The position numbers and the translations under genes are program-made. 64,000 nt of DNA from Chlamydiota bacterium (GTDB lineage: Bacteria; Chlamydiota; Chlamydiia; Chlamydiales; Rhabdochlamydiaceae), in assembly GCA_030916885.1 (NCBI GenBank), contig JAUPVT010000040.1, forward strand, positions 1 through 64,000, given 5' to 3'. The notes under the pieces are model-generated. The model saw nothing but the letters and a program-made list of their open reading frames with translations, was not told the DNA's origin and did no database searches. Shown here piece after piece: positions 1 to 9,186 of this stretch. The stretch's first letter is position 1. The number at the start of each line of letters is the position of its first letter.

Positions 1-88
1 AAACACATTGATATTTTTGTTTCCCTGTGTGAATAGAACCATTTTTTCTTACGGTATGTGAACAACAGTTAGGACAAGAGATATTCAT
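1..88 (-). mobile_element. IS1-like transposase InsA, N-terminal part (cut by window edge)
   Basis: A minus-strand reading frame starts with ATG at 88 and runs off the left edge after 29 codons. The visible peptide begins MNISCPNCCSHTVRKNGS and continues with a HTGKQKYQC segment. This CPxC ... RKNG ... G.Q.Y.C arrangement is the N-terminal zinc-binding/HTH region of IS1-family InsA proteins. A GGGAG ribosome-binding site lies about 8 nt upstream. The rest of the element, including the InsB' frame and right end, is outside the window, so intactness cannot be judged. I could not fix the terminal inverted repeat; it should lie somewhere between about 90 and 170. Confidence 0.72.
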
Positions 89-139
89 TTATGGCTCCCA
101 TGATTTTAGAGCATAATACATTCTTTATCCATAAAATTA

Positions 140-495
140 AAACTTAAATAATCACTACCTGTTTAGGACTACCCAAAATTTAAATGGTGTAATAAGGAGT
201 CTACTGCTGACATTGAACAGAAAAATGCTTTTTTATGAAGTTTACAACTTGTTCTGCAGAATTTGTAATCGTTTTGCTTTCATAAGTCTTGATCTGGCCT
301 AGCTATTCTTAACTAAGCTTACTGGCCTTTCCTGACTAATTTAGGTTGGGCTAAGGCTTTTTTTCCTCCTTCTAGTTAGGCCTTCTGCTTACGCTTTATT
401 GGAGCCTGAGGGCATTCGCTAATTGTGCATATGCCCATCCATCATCTAATAATAAAAATAGATTCGATCCTATCGCATAACCTCTTATCTCATTC
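140..495 (-). pseudogene. Decayed IS630-like transposase
   Basis: No open frame survives, but conceptual minus-strand translation in several frames gives ordered blocks typical of the N-terminal half of IS630/Tc1-type transposases. They are an HTH-like segment, LFLLLDDGWAYAQLANALRL (about 400-460), a glycine/lysine linker (GGKKALAQ, about 350), a helical block, NSAEQVVNFIKKHFSVQ (about 215-265), and DSLLHHLNFG (about 170-210). Stops and frameshifts separate the blocks. The catalytic DDE domain is absent because the IS1-like element begins where it should continue, which suggests that element inserted into or next to this remnant. The family call is from recognition, not a search. Confidence 0.6.
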
Positions 496-673
496 CTATC
501 GATGGTGAGCCTTTAGGATATCTTTAATATCTTTTTTCTAATGCTCTTGAATATAGCAGTTCGAAAGACTCTAGCTTTCTCTATTTTTAAAAGACATATT
601 ATTATGGCTCTCATCTCATCTCATGTGATATTGGTTTAGAATATATGTACTGCAGAAATAACAAAAAAAATCT

Positions 674-1948
674 ATGACACACATTTTAGCTGACTTAAAA
701 GTTTTTTTAGAAACAGCACCTACTTCTTGGCACGCTGTTCAAGAAATAGGCAATCGTTTAGCCATTCATAATTTCCTGCCTTTAGAAGACATCGATAAAT
801 GGAAATTAAAACCAGGTGGTAAATATTTTACAATAAGAGGAGGAAGTTTGTGTGCTTTTTCCCTGCCTAAAAAATCTCCTAAACAAGCTCTTATTCTTGC
901 CTCTCATACAGATAGCTGTGCCCTTAAACTCAAACCCCTTCCTAGCTATCTTTTGCAAAATATGACTTCATTTGGTGTTGAAGTATATGGTAGTCCTCTA
1001 CTTTCTTCCTGGTTAAACCGCGATCTAGTTTTAGCAGGAAGAGTGATCATTTTAAATAAGGATCAACAACCAGAAGAGCACTTGGTTATTTTAGATGATG
1101 CTACTTTTATCATTCCACAGCTTGCCATCCATTTAGATAGCGAAGTCAATGAAAAAGGAGTGATTTTAAATAAACAAGAACACTTATGTCCTCTTGTCAG
1201 TGTATCTACCCAAGAAAAAAATATCTTAGAAAAGTTATTGAAGCGTCAGCTCTCTTTTCAAAAGTTGCTTTCCTTTGATCTTTTTCTAGTACCACAAGAA
1301 CCTGCTCGTTTCATAGGATTAAATAATGAAATGCTCGCCTCTTATCGAATAGATAACTTGTTTAGCGCTCATGCTTCTTTAGCTGCTTTAGTCTCTTGTA
1401 AAAATCCAAGCTCTTATCAACTACAAATGGCGCTTTTTTTGGATCATGAAGAAGTGGGATCTCATAGTTTAGAAGGAGCTGGTTCTTCCTTCCTACAAGA
1501 TCTATTACAACGCATTTCTTACCATCTTGGATTAGATATAGAAGATTTAATACGTATGAAAAACAATTCTCTTTGTCTTTCCATTGATATGGCTCATGCA
1601 CTAAATCCAAATTATATAGAGAAACACGATCCTCAACACCAGCCTCTTTTAAATAAAGGGATTGTGATTAAATACAATGCAAATCAGAAATATGCTTCTC
1701 ATGCAATTTCTGTAGCTCCTATTATACATGCTTGCCATAAATTAAATCTTAACTACCAATCTTTTGTATCTAGATCTGATCTTCCTTGCGGAAGAACCAT
1801 TGGCCCTATCATCTCTGCTAATCTAGGAATGAATACAATTGATATTGGATGCCCTCAACTTTCTATGCATTCAACTCGAGAATTAATTGCTTGTCAAGAT
1901 TACCTCGATCTGTTGCACTTGCTTAGCTATTTAGTTCAAGAGGGATAG
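674..1948 (+). CDS. M18-family metal-dependent aminopeptidase
   Basis: A 424-residue cytosolic zinc aminopeptidase of the M18 family, which removes N-terminal, often acidic or hydrophobic, residues from peptides. The metal and catalytic residues are all visible: ASHTDS (about residue 78), DHEEVGSHS (about 258), SIDMAHALNPNY (about 307), SRSDLPCGRTIGP (about 367) and SMHSTRE near the C-terminus. Length fits the bacterial family (about 420-460). No clear Shine-Dalgarno precedes the ATG. It is followed after 7 nt by the next gene and probably forms an operon with the two metal-related membrane genes downstream. It would help convert host peptides to amino acids, which is inference. Confidence 0.88.
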   Translation: MTHILADLKVFLETAPTSWHAVQEIGNRLAIHNFLPLEDIDKWKLKPGGKYFTIRGGSLCAFSLPKKSPKQALILASHTDSCALKLKPLPSYLLQNMTSFGVEVYGSPLLSSWLNRDLVLAGRVIILNKDQQPEEHLVILDDATFIIPQLAIHLDSEVNEKGVILNKQEHLCPLVSVSTQEKNILEKLLKRQLSFQKLLSFDLFLVPQEPARFIGLNNEMLASYRIDNLFSAHASLAALVSCKNPSSYQLQMALFLDHEEVGSHSLEGAGSSFLQDLLQRISYHLGLDIEDLIRMKNNSLCLSIDMAHALNPNYIEKHDPQHQPLLNKGIVIKYNANQKYASHAISVAPIIHACHKLNLNYQSFVSRSDLPCGRTIGPIISANLGMNTIDIGCPQLSMHSTRELIACQDYLDLLHLLSYLVQEG

Positions 1949-1955
1949 TAAACTT

Positions 1956-2678
1956 ATGCCTAAACATTTTAAGGGAAAGTCAGTCCCAGAACATCTAAAA
2001 GAAGCGCGTAAAAAAGGTGCCCTTCTCAAAGCTGAAATACATGGGTTAGAAGCTCCCTCTCATATAATTGCCGCAACAGAAAGCATGAAATTACTTGCAA
2101 TAATACTTTTGACTGGATGGCTCATTCAACTATCTTTGCAAATACTCGGATTATTCTCTTTTGGTCTGATTTTATTTATAGCAGCGCGTAGCGCTTTAAA
2201 TGGCTGGTCGCAAATGGAAAGATTACATCGAGTTATTGAAGAAGAACGCTTTGAAATTGAACACCATAGACATCAAGAGAAAGAAGAGCTTTCTGAAATC
2301 TATGAAGCAAAAGGCTTTTCTGGTAAATTGCTTGAAGAAGTAATCGACTGTCTAATGGCTGATGATAATCGTCTTTTACAAATTATGTTAGAAGAAGAAT
2401 TAGGTCTCTCTTTAGAACAATACGAACATCCTCTTAAGCAAAGCCTGTTTACCTTATTAGGATCTTTAATAAGCACTGCCTTATGTTTAATAGGTTATAT
2501 TCTATCTTATTCATTTGGGCTGCCTCTAGTAGTTTTTTTAATAACGGTTTTCTCCACTGTAATTTCTGCTCGTCTGGAAAATAGCCCATCTTTGCAAAGA
2601 GTTGTATGGAACTGCGCCGTATTGGTTCTTGTTGGTGGCGCTGTTATATTTGCTCAACAGTTAATCAAAGGCATCTGA
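1956..2678 (+). CDS. VIT1/CCC1-like integral membrane protein
   Basis: A 240-residue membrane protein. Two hydrophobic segments lie at about residues 46-80, a charged helical middle (about 85-150, rich in Glu/His with motifs such as EIEHHRHQEKEEL) follows, and two or three more membrane segments lie at about 160-238. This layout resembles VIT1/CCC1 iron/manganese transporters, in which a glutamate-rich cytosolic helix pair binds metal between membrane halves. It looks like the homologue of C. trachomatis CT728, which in that genome also sits next to the zntA-type ATPase CT727. Only 1 nt separates it from the ATPase gene, which supports a joint role in metal handling. The exact substrate is unknown. 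Confidence 0.65.
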   Translation: MPKHFKGKSVPEHLKEARKKGALLKAEIHGLEAPSHIIAATESMKLLAIILLTGWLIQLSLQILGLFSFGLILFIAARSALNGWSQMERLHRVIEEERFEIEHHRHQEKEELSEIYEAKGFSGKLLEEVIDCLMADDNRLLQIMLEEELGLSLEQYEHPLKQSLFTLLGSLISTALCLIGYILSYSFGLPLVVFLITVFSTVISARLENSPSLQRVVWNCAVLVLVGGAVIFAQQLIKGI

Positions 2679-2679
2679 A

Positions 2680-4638
2680 ATGTCAAACAGTCCTTATCTT
2701 TTCGATGAATTTTTTGCCTCAGGAAAAGAAGAGAGTATCAGTCCCTTTCTAACTCCTTCTTCGCGTAAATGGAGTAAATACCTCTCTTTAAAAACAGCCT
2801 TTATATCTGGGATGTTGTTACTTTCTGCTTTTATTTTTTCCTTTTTTAATCCTGCTTTTTCTAATCTCTGTCTGTTATTTGTCTATTTTTTTTCAGGAAC
2901 CCCTGCCTTAATTGGAGCCTTAGGAGATATAAAAAATCTCGAAATTAATATTGATGTGCTAATGACTTTAGCGGCTCTTTTATCGGTGTTAATAGGAAGT
3001 GGTATGGAAGGGGCTTTATTGCTTGTTTTATTTGAGTTGTCCGGCGCTATGGAAACTTTGGTTACAGAAAAAACAAAAAACGCTCTGGTTAGCCTGCATC
3101 AAATAGCTCCTAGGTTTGCTTATGTAATAGCGGAAGATGGAACCATTTATGAGAAATCTGTAAAAGATATCCCTCTTAAAACTATCTTGTTGATCAAAGC
3201 AGGCGAAATTGTTCCGCTTGACTCCGTTGTTATTAAGGGCAGCTCTTTTGTAAATTTAAGTCATTTAACAGGAGAAAGTCGTCCGGTTAGTAAAAAGAAA
3301 GGGGATGAAGTACAAGCAGGTGCTTATAATCTTGATGGCTCTATTACCGTAAAGGTTACTCGGACAAGTAGTGACTCTACATTAAATCGGATCATTGAAC
3401 TTATTACTCAAGCTCAGGAAGCAAAACCCCGCCTACAAAGCTTTTTAGATCGTTTTGGCAAGTGGTATGCAATGAGCATCATCTCACTTTTTTTAATTTT
3501 TGCAATCACACTACCTTGGATTTTTTCTATCCCTTATTTAGGAGCTGAAGGAGGAATCTACCGCGCACTATCTTTCTTAATTGCAGCTTCTCCTTGCGCA
3601 TTAATCATAGCAACTCCAACGGCTTATTTAAGTGCAATCAGTAGCTGCGCTCGCAAAGGGATCTTGCTTAAAGGAGGGGTTATTTTAGATGCTCTTACCT
3701 TATGTCATGCTGTAGCGTTTGATAAAACAGGAACGCTAACAACGGGAAATCTTCATTGCACAAAATTAGAAATAATCTATCCAAAACAAGCTATATACTC
3801 TCTAGAAGAAGGCCTGCAAGCAGCTTATGGGTTAGAATTATCCTCTGTGCATCCCATTGCAGACGCTATTATTTCTTATGCAAAAGAAAAACAAATTAAG
3901 CCTTTAGAAATCCTAGATTTTGTGTCTATCCCAGGGTCTGGCTTACAAGGCTTTGTTTTTTTACAAAAGCGCAAAATCCCTGTCTACATAGGTAATTTAA
4001 CATTTATTTTACCATATTTACCTAAAACCTTTTTTCCTAAAATCTTTCAAAAAGGAACACTAAACAGCTATCTTTTATTAGAAAATACTCTATTTCTCTT
4101 GCATTTTACTGATACTCTACGAACCCAATCAAAACCTTTAATAGACCGGTTAAAAAATCAAAATCTTCACCCCATTATGCTTACAGGTGATAAGTTAGAA
4201 ATTGCAAAAGATATAGCTGAACAAACCGGCATTTCTACGATCTACGCGGATTTAAAACCCGAAGATAAATTAGCTAAAGTAGCAGAGCTTTCCACTAAGC
4301 AAGGTCTTATTATGGTTGGTGATGGAATAAATGACGCTCCTGCTCTAACAAGAGCTACTGTGGGTATTTCTATGGGAACAATAGGAAGTGCTACAGCAAT
4401 CGAAGCCTCCGATATTGTTTTTCTCAACGATGATCTTTCTTTACTTGATTGGATGATTCAAAAAGCCCACAGAACAATTGCTATTGTCAAACAAAACGTC
4501 ACTCTAGCTCTCGCTGTCATCCTATTAGTAACTCTCCCTGCCCTTTTAGGTTTAGTTCCACTTTGGCTTGCAGTTATTTTCCACGAAGGAGGCACCGTTC
4601 TTGTAGGCTTAAATAGCTTAAGACTCCTTAAACAATAA
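2680..4638 (+). CDS. zntA: P1B-type heavy-metal-transporting ATPase (P1B-4-like)
   Basis: A 652-residue P-type ATPase that would export or move divalent metal across the inner membrane at the cost of ATP. It shows the actuator motif LTGES (about residue 196), the phosphorylation motif DKTGTLT (about 348) and the hinge GDGINDAP (about 547), with about six to eight membrane helices. There is no N-terminal CxxC metal-binding domain. The membrane metal site reads SPC (in AASPCALIIATP, about residue 304) instead of the CPC of Zn/Cd/Cu pumps, and the last helix carries HEGGT followed by NSLRLL. SPC plus HEGGT defines the P1B-4 group (cobalt, zinc or iron). The zntA symbol follows chlamydial usage; the substrate is uncertain. 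Confidence 0.88.
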   Translation: MSNSPYLFDEFFASGKEESISPFLTPSSRKWSKYLSLKTAFISGMLLLSAFIFSFFNPAFSNLCLLFVYFFSGTPALIGALGDIKNLEINIDVLMTLAALLSVLIGSGMEGALLLVLFELSGAMETLVTEKTKNALVSLHQIAPRFAYVIAEDGTIYEKSVKDIPLKTILLIKAGEIVPLDSVVIKGSSFVNLSHLTGESRPVSKKKGDEVQAGAYNLDGSITVKVTRTSSDSTLNRIIELITQAQEAKPRLQSFLDRFGKWYAMSIISLFLIFAITLPWIFSIPYLGAEGGIYRALSFLIAASPCALIIATPTAYLSAISSCARKGILLKGGVILDALTLCHAVAFDKTGTLTTGNLHCTKLEIIYPKQAIYSLEEGLQAAYGLELSSVHPIADAIISYAKEKQIKPLEILDFVSIPGSGLQGFVFLQKRKIPVYIGNLTFILPYLPKTFFPKIFQKGTLNSYLLLENTLFLLHFTDTLRTQSKPLIDRLKNQNLHPIMLTGDKLEIAKDIAEQTGISTIYADLKPEDKLAKVAELSTKQGLIMVGDGINDAPALTRATVGISMGTIGSATAIEASDIVFLNDDLSLLDWMIQKAHRTIAIVKQNVTLALAVILLVTLPALLGLVPLWLAVIFHEGGTVLVGLNSLRLLKQ

Positions 4639-4647
4639 ATTCTCCCC

Positions 4648-5391
4648 TTATTTTCCCCAAGGGGAAACCCTTGTAAAAAGATTAGAGGTTCTACAAGTCA
4701 ATGGTTCTATTGCAGCTGCAAAATCATTGTTCTGTTTATTTTGCACTCTCATTAATGTTCCATCTGGTATAGTTATTGGATCATTCAATATATTGCTTAT
4801 TACTTGATCTTTAGAGAACAAATTCCATAGCTTTTCTACCTCGCTAATTTCAAGAGAAATGGTCTCTCTTCTTACTCTTAAGATTTCATGACAAGCAGGA
4901 GTTATTTCTTCTTCATTATGAGAAATAATGAAGTCCACTTGTATGTTTTTCCTACCTTGAAATATCATTGTTGTTTTATTTGGCAGGGCTATAAAAGTAT
5001 TCCATACTTGCTCTACTCGATCTTTATAGAACAAATTCAGTAGTTTTCTTCCCTCTGTCATATTGAGATAAATATTACCTATTCCTACTCTTAGTGCTTT
5101 ATTATGATCAAGAATTCCTTCTACCTCAGTTTTCGGTAAGATAAATCGCAACTCCATTACATTTTCTATAGGTATATTTCCCCCAACTTGAAGCTTAGTT
5201 CTGTAATTTTTTACAGTAAGGAAACAGCTAAAGAATACTTCTGATATATTCCCCTTTTTCCCCTTTGAAACTAACGGACTTTCTTCGACAATGGTTGGCA
5301 GCCTTTGATTTGCAATCGTTTTAGATGGCAGCCGATGTGAGCTACTTACCTCAGATGGGAACCTTACAACAGGCGGAAAAAGTGGCGTCAT
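4648..5391 (-). CDS. Unknown protein with a tandemly duplicated domain
   Basis: I do not recognise this family. The frame is open from 5454, but the ATG at 5391 is preceded by AGGAG at good spacing and is my choice (about 247 residues). The first 60 residues are Pro/Ser-rich and look disordered. Two copies of a roughly 50-residue unit follow, at about 99-149 and 169-222. They align as LRVGIGNIYLNMTEGRKLLNLF with KDRVEQVWN against LRVRRETISLEISEVEKLWNLF with KDQVISNIL. No membrane segment or signal peptide is seen. It ends 10 bp from the convergent ATPase gene and is preceded by another unknown gene in the same direction. A secreted or lineage-specific role is possible but unproven. Confidence 0.6.
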   Translation of the reverse strand: MTPLFPPVVRFPSEVSSSHRLPSKTIANQRLPTIVEESPLVSKGKKGNISEVFFSCFLTVKNYRTKLQVGGNIPIENVMELRFILPKTEVEGILDHNKALRVGIGNIYLNMTEGRKLLNLFYKDRVEQVWNTFIALPNKTTMIFQGRKNIQVDFIISHNEEEITPACHEILRVRRETISLEISEVEKLWNLFSKDQVISNILNDPITIPDGTLMRVQNKQNNDFAAAIEPLTCRTSNLFTRVSPWGK

Positions 5392-5422
5392 TGATAAAAC
5401 TCTCCTAATGGTTAAATTTTTC

Positions 5423-5731
5423 TTATTTTCTACAGAAGCAACAAAAGCGCTCAAAAATACTTTGCGTTTTATCTACTGAAATTTCTGAAAGTGGTTTTTC
5501 CTCGTTTAAAACTACTTCCGAATTAGTATGAGCTAAGGAATCTTCCTCAAGCAAAGGATCTAGGAATCTCAGATCTTGTGAAGGGTGTATGACCGTTATC
5601 ACATGAGAAGAAGAAGGTGAACCTGGCTTTTCTATAGATATACTTTGCGTTTTAGCAGAGGTAGATGAAGTAGGAGGTAATGAGTTTGGTTTGTAGACAA
5701 CTGGTTCTGACTTAATTGGTGGTATGGCCAT
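5423..5731 (-). CDS. Small Pro/Ser-rich protein of unknown function
   Basis: A 102-residue protein with a good start: AAGGAG lies 4 nt before the ATG. The N-terminal 45 residues are rich in Pro, Ser and Thr (MAIPPIKSEPVVYKPNS...), the middle is acidic, and the last residues form a cysteine cluster, RFCCFCRK. No known domain is recognised. It sits 31 nt upstream of the duplicated-domain protein, whose N-terminus has a similar Pro/Ser-rich style, so the pair may be an operon of related function. The low-complexity N-terminus would fit a secretion-competent protein, but nothing in the sequence proves it. Confidence 0.5.
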   Translation of the reverse strand: MAIPPIKSEPVVYKPNSLPPTSSTSAKTQSISIEKPGSPSSSHVITVIHPSQDLRFLDPLLEEDSLAHTNSEVVLNEEKPLSEISVDKTQSIFERFCCFCRK

Positions 5732-6065
5732 AAAGCTCCTTTTTGATTGCAGGGTTTATCTTTATTTTACTTACAGTTTGTTCATAAGAATTCAAAATCT
5801 AAAACAATCTCTTTAAGCGATTTTTGACATCGTTAAGTAGGAGAAATTAACAAAAAAAATATTTTAAGAATATAAAAATTTAATTCAACGGTTGTCTAGT
5901 CCTGTTTTTCATTGTTTATTTATTTTATAAAAATATTAGTATTTTTTTTAGATTCTATCGATAGTTAGTAAAAATCAAATAATATTCGTTCTTTTATATT
6001 TAATAGATTGATTTTTTTCTTCTACATGCTATTCATAAGAAAAGATAACGGAGGAATCAACAGAG
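5732..6065. other. AT-rich intergenic spacer between divergent genes
   Basis: A 334-bp spacer between the divergent unknown operon and the glutamate dehydrogenase gene. It is very AT-rich and must carry both promoters, but I cannot place either with confidence. GGAGG at about 6050 is the likely ribosome-binding site for the dehydrogenase. No RNA gene or repeat is seen. Confidence 0.4.
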
Positions 6066-9000
6066 ATGGACTCACAATCCAAATTTCCTAAAGAAATGCT
6101 AGAATACGGTATTGAAAAAGAACGTAAAAAATTTGAAGAGTGCTATCAATGGGTTGAGCAGCATATGCCTGTTAGTTTTTTTGAAGAGATGGACGAAGAG
6201 AGTTTAATGTTAATCGTTCATAATTTGATGAGCTTTAATCTAAATGATTTTTTTTCTCATATTCATTTAAAAAACCTTGGATTTACTCTTTGTTTAGATA
6301 GCCCAGATGCTGATTTGAAAGTTTTAAAACATTATAAAATGTTTGGTATTAAAAACTATCGATCCTTTACCTCTAATGCTCCTCCTCCTTTTCCTAAGGT
6401 AAAAAAATTACTGCGTATTTCTATGATTGTCTTTAAAGAAATACAGGAAAAAGAATCAGAGGATGTGATTTCTCTAGAAAAGGAAAAAGAAATTTTAAAA
6501 AAAATTCAAGAGCGTAATCCGCAGGTAACAGATCCTGATTTACACAAGTTAATTACAGAATTAAATTCCTATTTTTTACGCTCTCTACCACAAGAGAGAT
6601 TGACTCTAGCTTTAGATATGTTTTTTCGCGCTAAATCCCGAGATAATTGTCAGTATGAAGTACGTTATAATGAAAACTGGAAAGAGAAAAAAGACACTCC
6701 TTCTTTGCAAATTGTATTTGCTTGGCGCAATGTCCCAAAATACAGCTTTTTATACCGCATGGCACGTATGATTCATCGACATGGTCTGGTGATGAAAAGG
6801 GCAAATGCTACTTATGTTGATGCATATAGTAGACAAAATATCCTCATTATGTCGCTAGGCCTGCATGGAATTCAAGGGAAGGCTGCTTGGGAAGAAACTA
6901 ATATTGCTGACTTTTTACGAGAACTTGTAACGCTAAAATATTTTGAAGGTTTAGAAATTATTGAAGAGCTTTTTGTCGATCAAGGGCTTTTAACCGGCAA
7001 TCAAGGAAATCTTGTAAAAGCAATCATCTATTTTATTCACCAAACGTTAGTTCACGCTGATATGAATATCTATTCTTTTGGCCACATTGAAGAAGGCATC
7101 TGCAGGCATCCAGAATTAATTGTAAAGGTAATTCAAGCGTTTGAATCCAAATTCAACCCAGAAAGAGTCAATTTAGAAGCTTATCAAAATATACGTCGAG
7201 AATTTATGGATCTAGTAGATCATCTAGATACCGGACATCAAATCAATGATACCAGACGCAAAAATATTCTTAAGCAAGCGATGAACTTAGTGGATTATAC
7301 ACTAAAGACAAATGTCTATCGTAATAACAAAACTGCTTTTTGCTTTCGTTTAGATCCCGAATATCTTAACAATGTCTGCTATGAGAGAAAAGATAAGTTC
7401 CCTGAACTGCCCTATGCGGTTTTTTTTATGAAGGGACTATACTTTATCGGTTTTCATATTCGCTTTCGTGATTTATCTAGAGGAGGCCTACGTACTGTAT
7501 TTCCTGAAAAAATGGAACAGATGCTTGTAGAGAGAAACTATATTTTTGCTGAATGCTATAATTTGGCATACACCCAAAATAAAAAAAATAAAGATATTCC
7601 AGAAGGAGGCGCTAAGGGAGTCATTTTCTTAGAGCCCTATGAAAGGCTATACTCTGAAGAAGAAATCTATCAAAGAGAGTTAGAAGATGAAGGACTTCCC
7701 CAAGAGGAAATCAAGCAACATCTTATGATCTATCACCGAGAACAAAAGCTAGAATATCTCTATCAAACACAACGATCTTATATCGAAAGTTTTTTAACTA
7801 TTTTAAATTGTGATCCCGATGGAAAACTTCGGGCAAAGCGGATTATCGATTATTGGAAAAAACCTGAGTACATCTATTTAGGCCCTGATGAAAATATGCA
7901 CAATGAAATGATCGATTGGATTGCCTCATATAGTCAATATTATCACTATAAACCAGGAGGAGCTTTTATCTCTAGTAAGCCTGGCGCGGGGATCAACCAT
8001 AAAGAATATGGAGTTACTTCTTTGGGTGTTAATGTATACATGGAAGAGATGTTAAAATTTCTGGGCATTAATCCTAATAAAGATTGTTTTACTGTAAAAA
8101 TGTCAGGAGGACCCGATGGCGATGTAGCAGGCAATCAAATCTATAACTTATATCGATTTTACTCTAATACAGCTAAGCTGCTTGCAACAATCGATATCTC
8201 AGGTACTATTTTTGATCCAGCCGGCTTGAATTTAGAGATAATGGCTCGTTTATTTAAGGAAAAAAAACCTTTACGCTTCTATCCTCCATCTGAGCTCAAT
8301 GATGAAGGGTTTTTATTAGATTTATACACAAAAAGAGAAGAAACGGCTTATGCGCAAAAAACTCTATGTTGGAGAAAAAAAAATGGGCAGTTAATAGAAG
8401 ATTGGTTATCTGGAAATGAAATGAACCACCTCCTTAGACACAATGTACACCAGGTGAAAGCAAATATTTTTATTCCAGCAGGAGGAAGACCTCGCACCTT
8501 AAACGAAAACAATATAAAAGATTTCCTAGATGAGGTAGGGAAACCCACTGCACAAGCCATTATTGAAGGAGCTAACCTCTATCTTACTCCCTGGGCTAGA
8601 CGCTCTTTAGAAAAATTAGGAGTGCTTATCATCAAGGATAGTTCTTCTAATAAAGGAGGTGTTACCTGCTCCTCTTTTGAAGTACTTACTTCTTTAGTCT
8701 TATCTCAAGAGGAGTTTGTCAAAGAAAAACAACAAATTATAAATGAAACTTTAAAATTGGTAAGCATAAAAGCTCGAGAAGAGGCTACCCTTTTATTAAC
8801 TACTCATCGCAATACTCAAGGATTTTTAACCGATATTTCAGAATGGATCTCAGAAAGAATTAACCAGTATAAAGATCAATTAATGCAATATTTTCAGTTT
8901 ATGATTTTATCTAATGATCCCACAGATCCTTTTGTTCGATGTTTACTGAACTATTGCCCTCCCCTTTTACGAAATCAATACCAAAATAGAGTTTTAATAG

Positions 9001-9149
9001 AGGTTCCAGATATGCATAAAAAAGCGATTATTGCCTGTCAAATTGCCTCTCGAATCGTATACACCCGGGGGTTAGATTGGTCTCCTAGTCTAGTCGATAT
9101 TCTTCCCCTGATTATTACCGACCCAAAAATCATTAACGCATTAGATTAA
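6066..9149 (+). CDS. Large NAD-dependent glutamate dehydrogenase
   Basis: A 1027-residue enzyme that deaminates glutamate to 2-oxoglutarate with NAD, feeding host-derived glutamate into the TCA cycle. The Glu/Leu/Phe dehydrogenase catalytic region starts near residue 465 (FRDLSRGGLRTVFPE). It includes the catalytic-lysine segment PEGGAKG (about 511), GAGINHKEYGVTSLGV (about 640-655) and the nucleotide-binding KMSGGPDGDVAGNQI (about 678), and ends with a C-terminal helical part. The roughly 400-residue N-terminal extension places it with the long NAD-GDH family rather than the short 450-residue hexameric enzymes. It is flanked by its own terminator and appears monocistronic. Chlamydiaceae use a different small enzyme or none, as far as I recall. 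Confidence 0.85.
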   Translation: MDSQSKFPKEMLEYGIEKERKKFEECYQWVEQHMPVSFFEEMDEESLMLIVHNLMSFNLNDFFSHIHLKNLGFTLCLDSPDADLKVLKHYKMFGIKNYRSFTSNAPPPFPKVKKLLRISMIVFKEIQEKESEDVISLEKEKEILKKIQERNPQVTDPDLHKLITELNSYFLRSLPQERLTLALDMFFRAKSRDNCQYEVRYNENWKEKKDTPSLQIVFAWRNVPKYSFLYRMARMIHRHGLVMKRANATYVDAYSRQNILIMSLGLHGIQGKAAWEETNIADFLRELVTLKYFEGLEIIEELFVDQGLLTGNQGNLVKAIIYFIHQTLVHADMNIYSFGHIEEGICRHPELIVKVIQAFESKFNPERVNLEAYQNIRREFMDLVDHLDTGHQINDTRRKNILKQAMNLVDYTLKTNVYRNNKTAFCFRLDPEYLNNVCYERKDKFPELPYAVFFMKGLYFIGFHIRFRDLSRGGLRTVFPEKMEQMLVERNYIFAECYNLAYTQNKKNKDIPEGGAKGVIFLEPYERLYSEEEIYQRELEDEGLPQEEIKQHLMIYHREQKLEYLYQTQRSYIESFLTILNCDPDGKLRAKRIIDYWKKPEYIYLGPDENMHNEMIDWIASYSQYYHYKPGGAFISSKPGAGINHKEYGVTSLGVNVYMEEMLKFLGINPNKDCFTVKMSGGPDGDVAGNQIYNLYRFYSNTAKLLATIDISGTIFDPAGLNLEIMARLFKEKKPLRFYPPSELNDEGFLLDLYTKREETAYAQKTLCWRKKNGQLIEDWLSGNEMNHLLRHNVHQVKANIFIPAGGRPRTLNENNIKDFLDEVGKPTAQAIIEGANLYLTPWARRSLEKLGVLIIKDSSSNKGGVTCSSFEVLTSLVLSQEEFVKEKQQIINETLKLVSIKAREEATLLLTTHRNTQGFLTDISEWISERINQYKDQLMQYFQFMILSNDPTDPFVRCLLNYCPPLLRNQYQNRVLIEVPDMHKKAIIACQIASRIVYTRGLDWSPSLVDILPLIITDPKIINALD

Positions 9150-9186
9150 TAAATTTCTTATTATCAATAACTTAAGTTAAAAAATT

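Noticed and set aside
4650..4672. Palindrome TTTCCCC / GGGGAAA at the ATPase-unknown gene junction
   Set aside because: It is loop-less and falls in the last codons of the minus-strand gene, so I did not call it a terminator, though it may act as one.
5423..5454. Overlap of the two unknown minus-strand frames as a frameshifted single gene
   Set aside because: The second frame has its own AGGAG and ATG at 5391, beyond the first frame's stop, and the first ends in a distinct cysteine cluster, so two genes are more likely.
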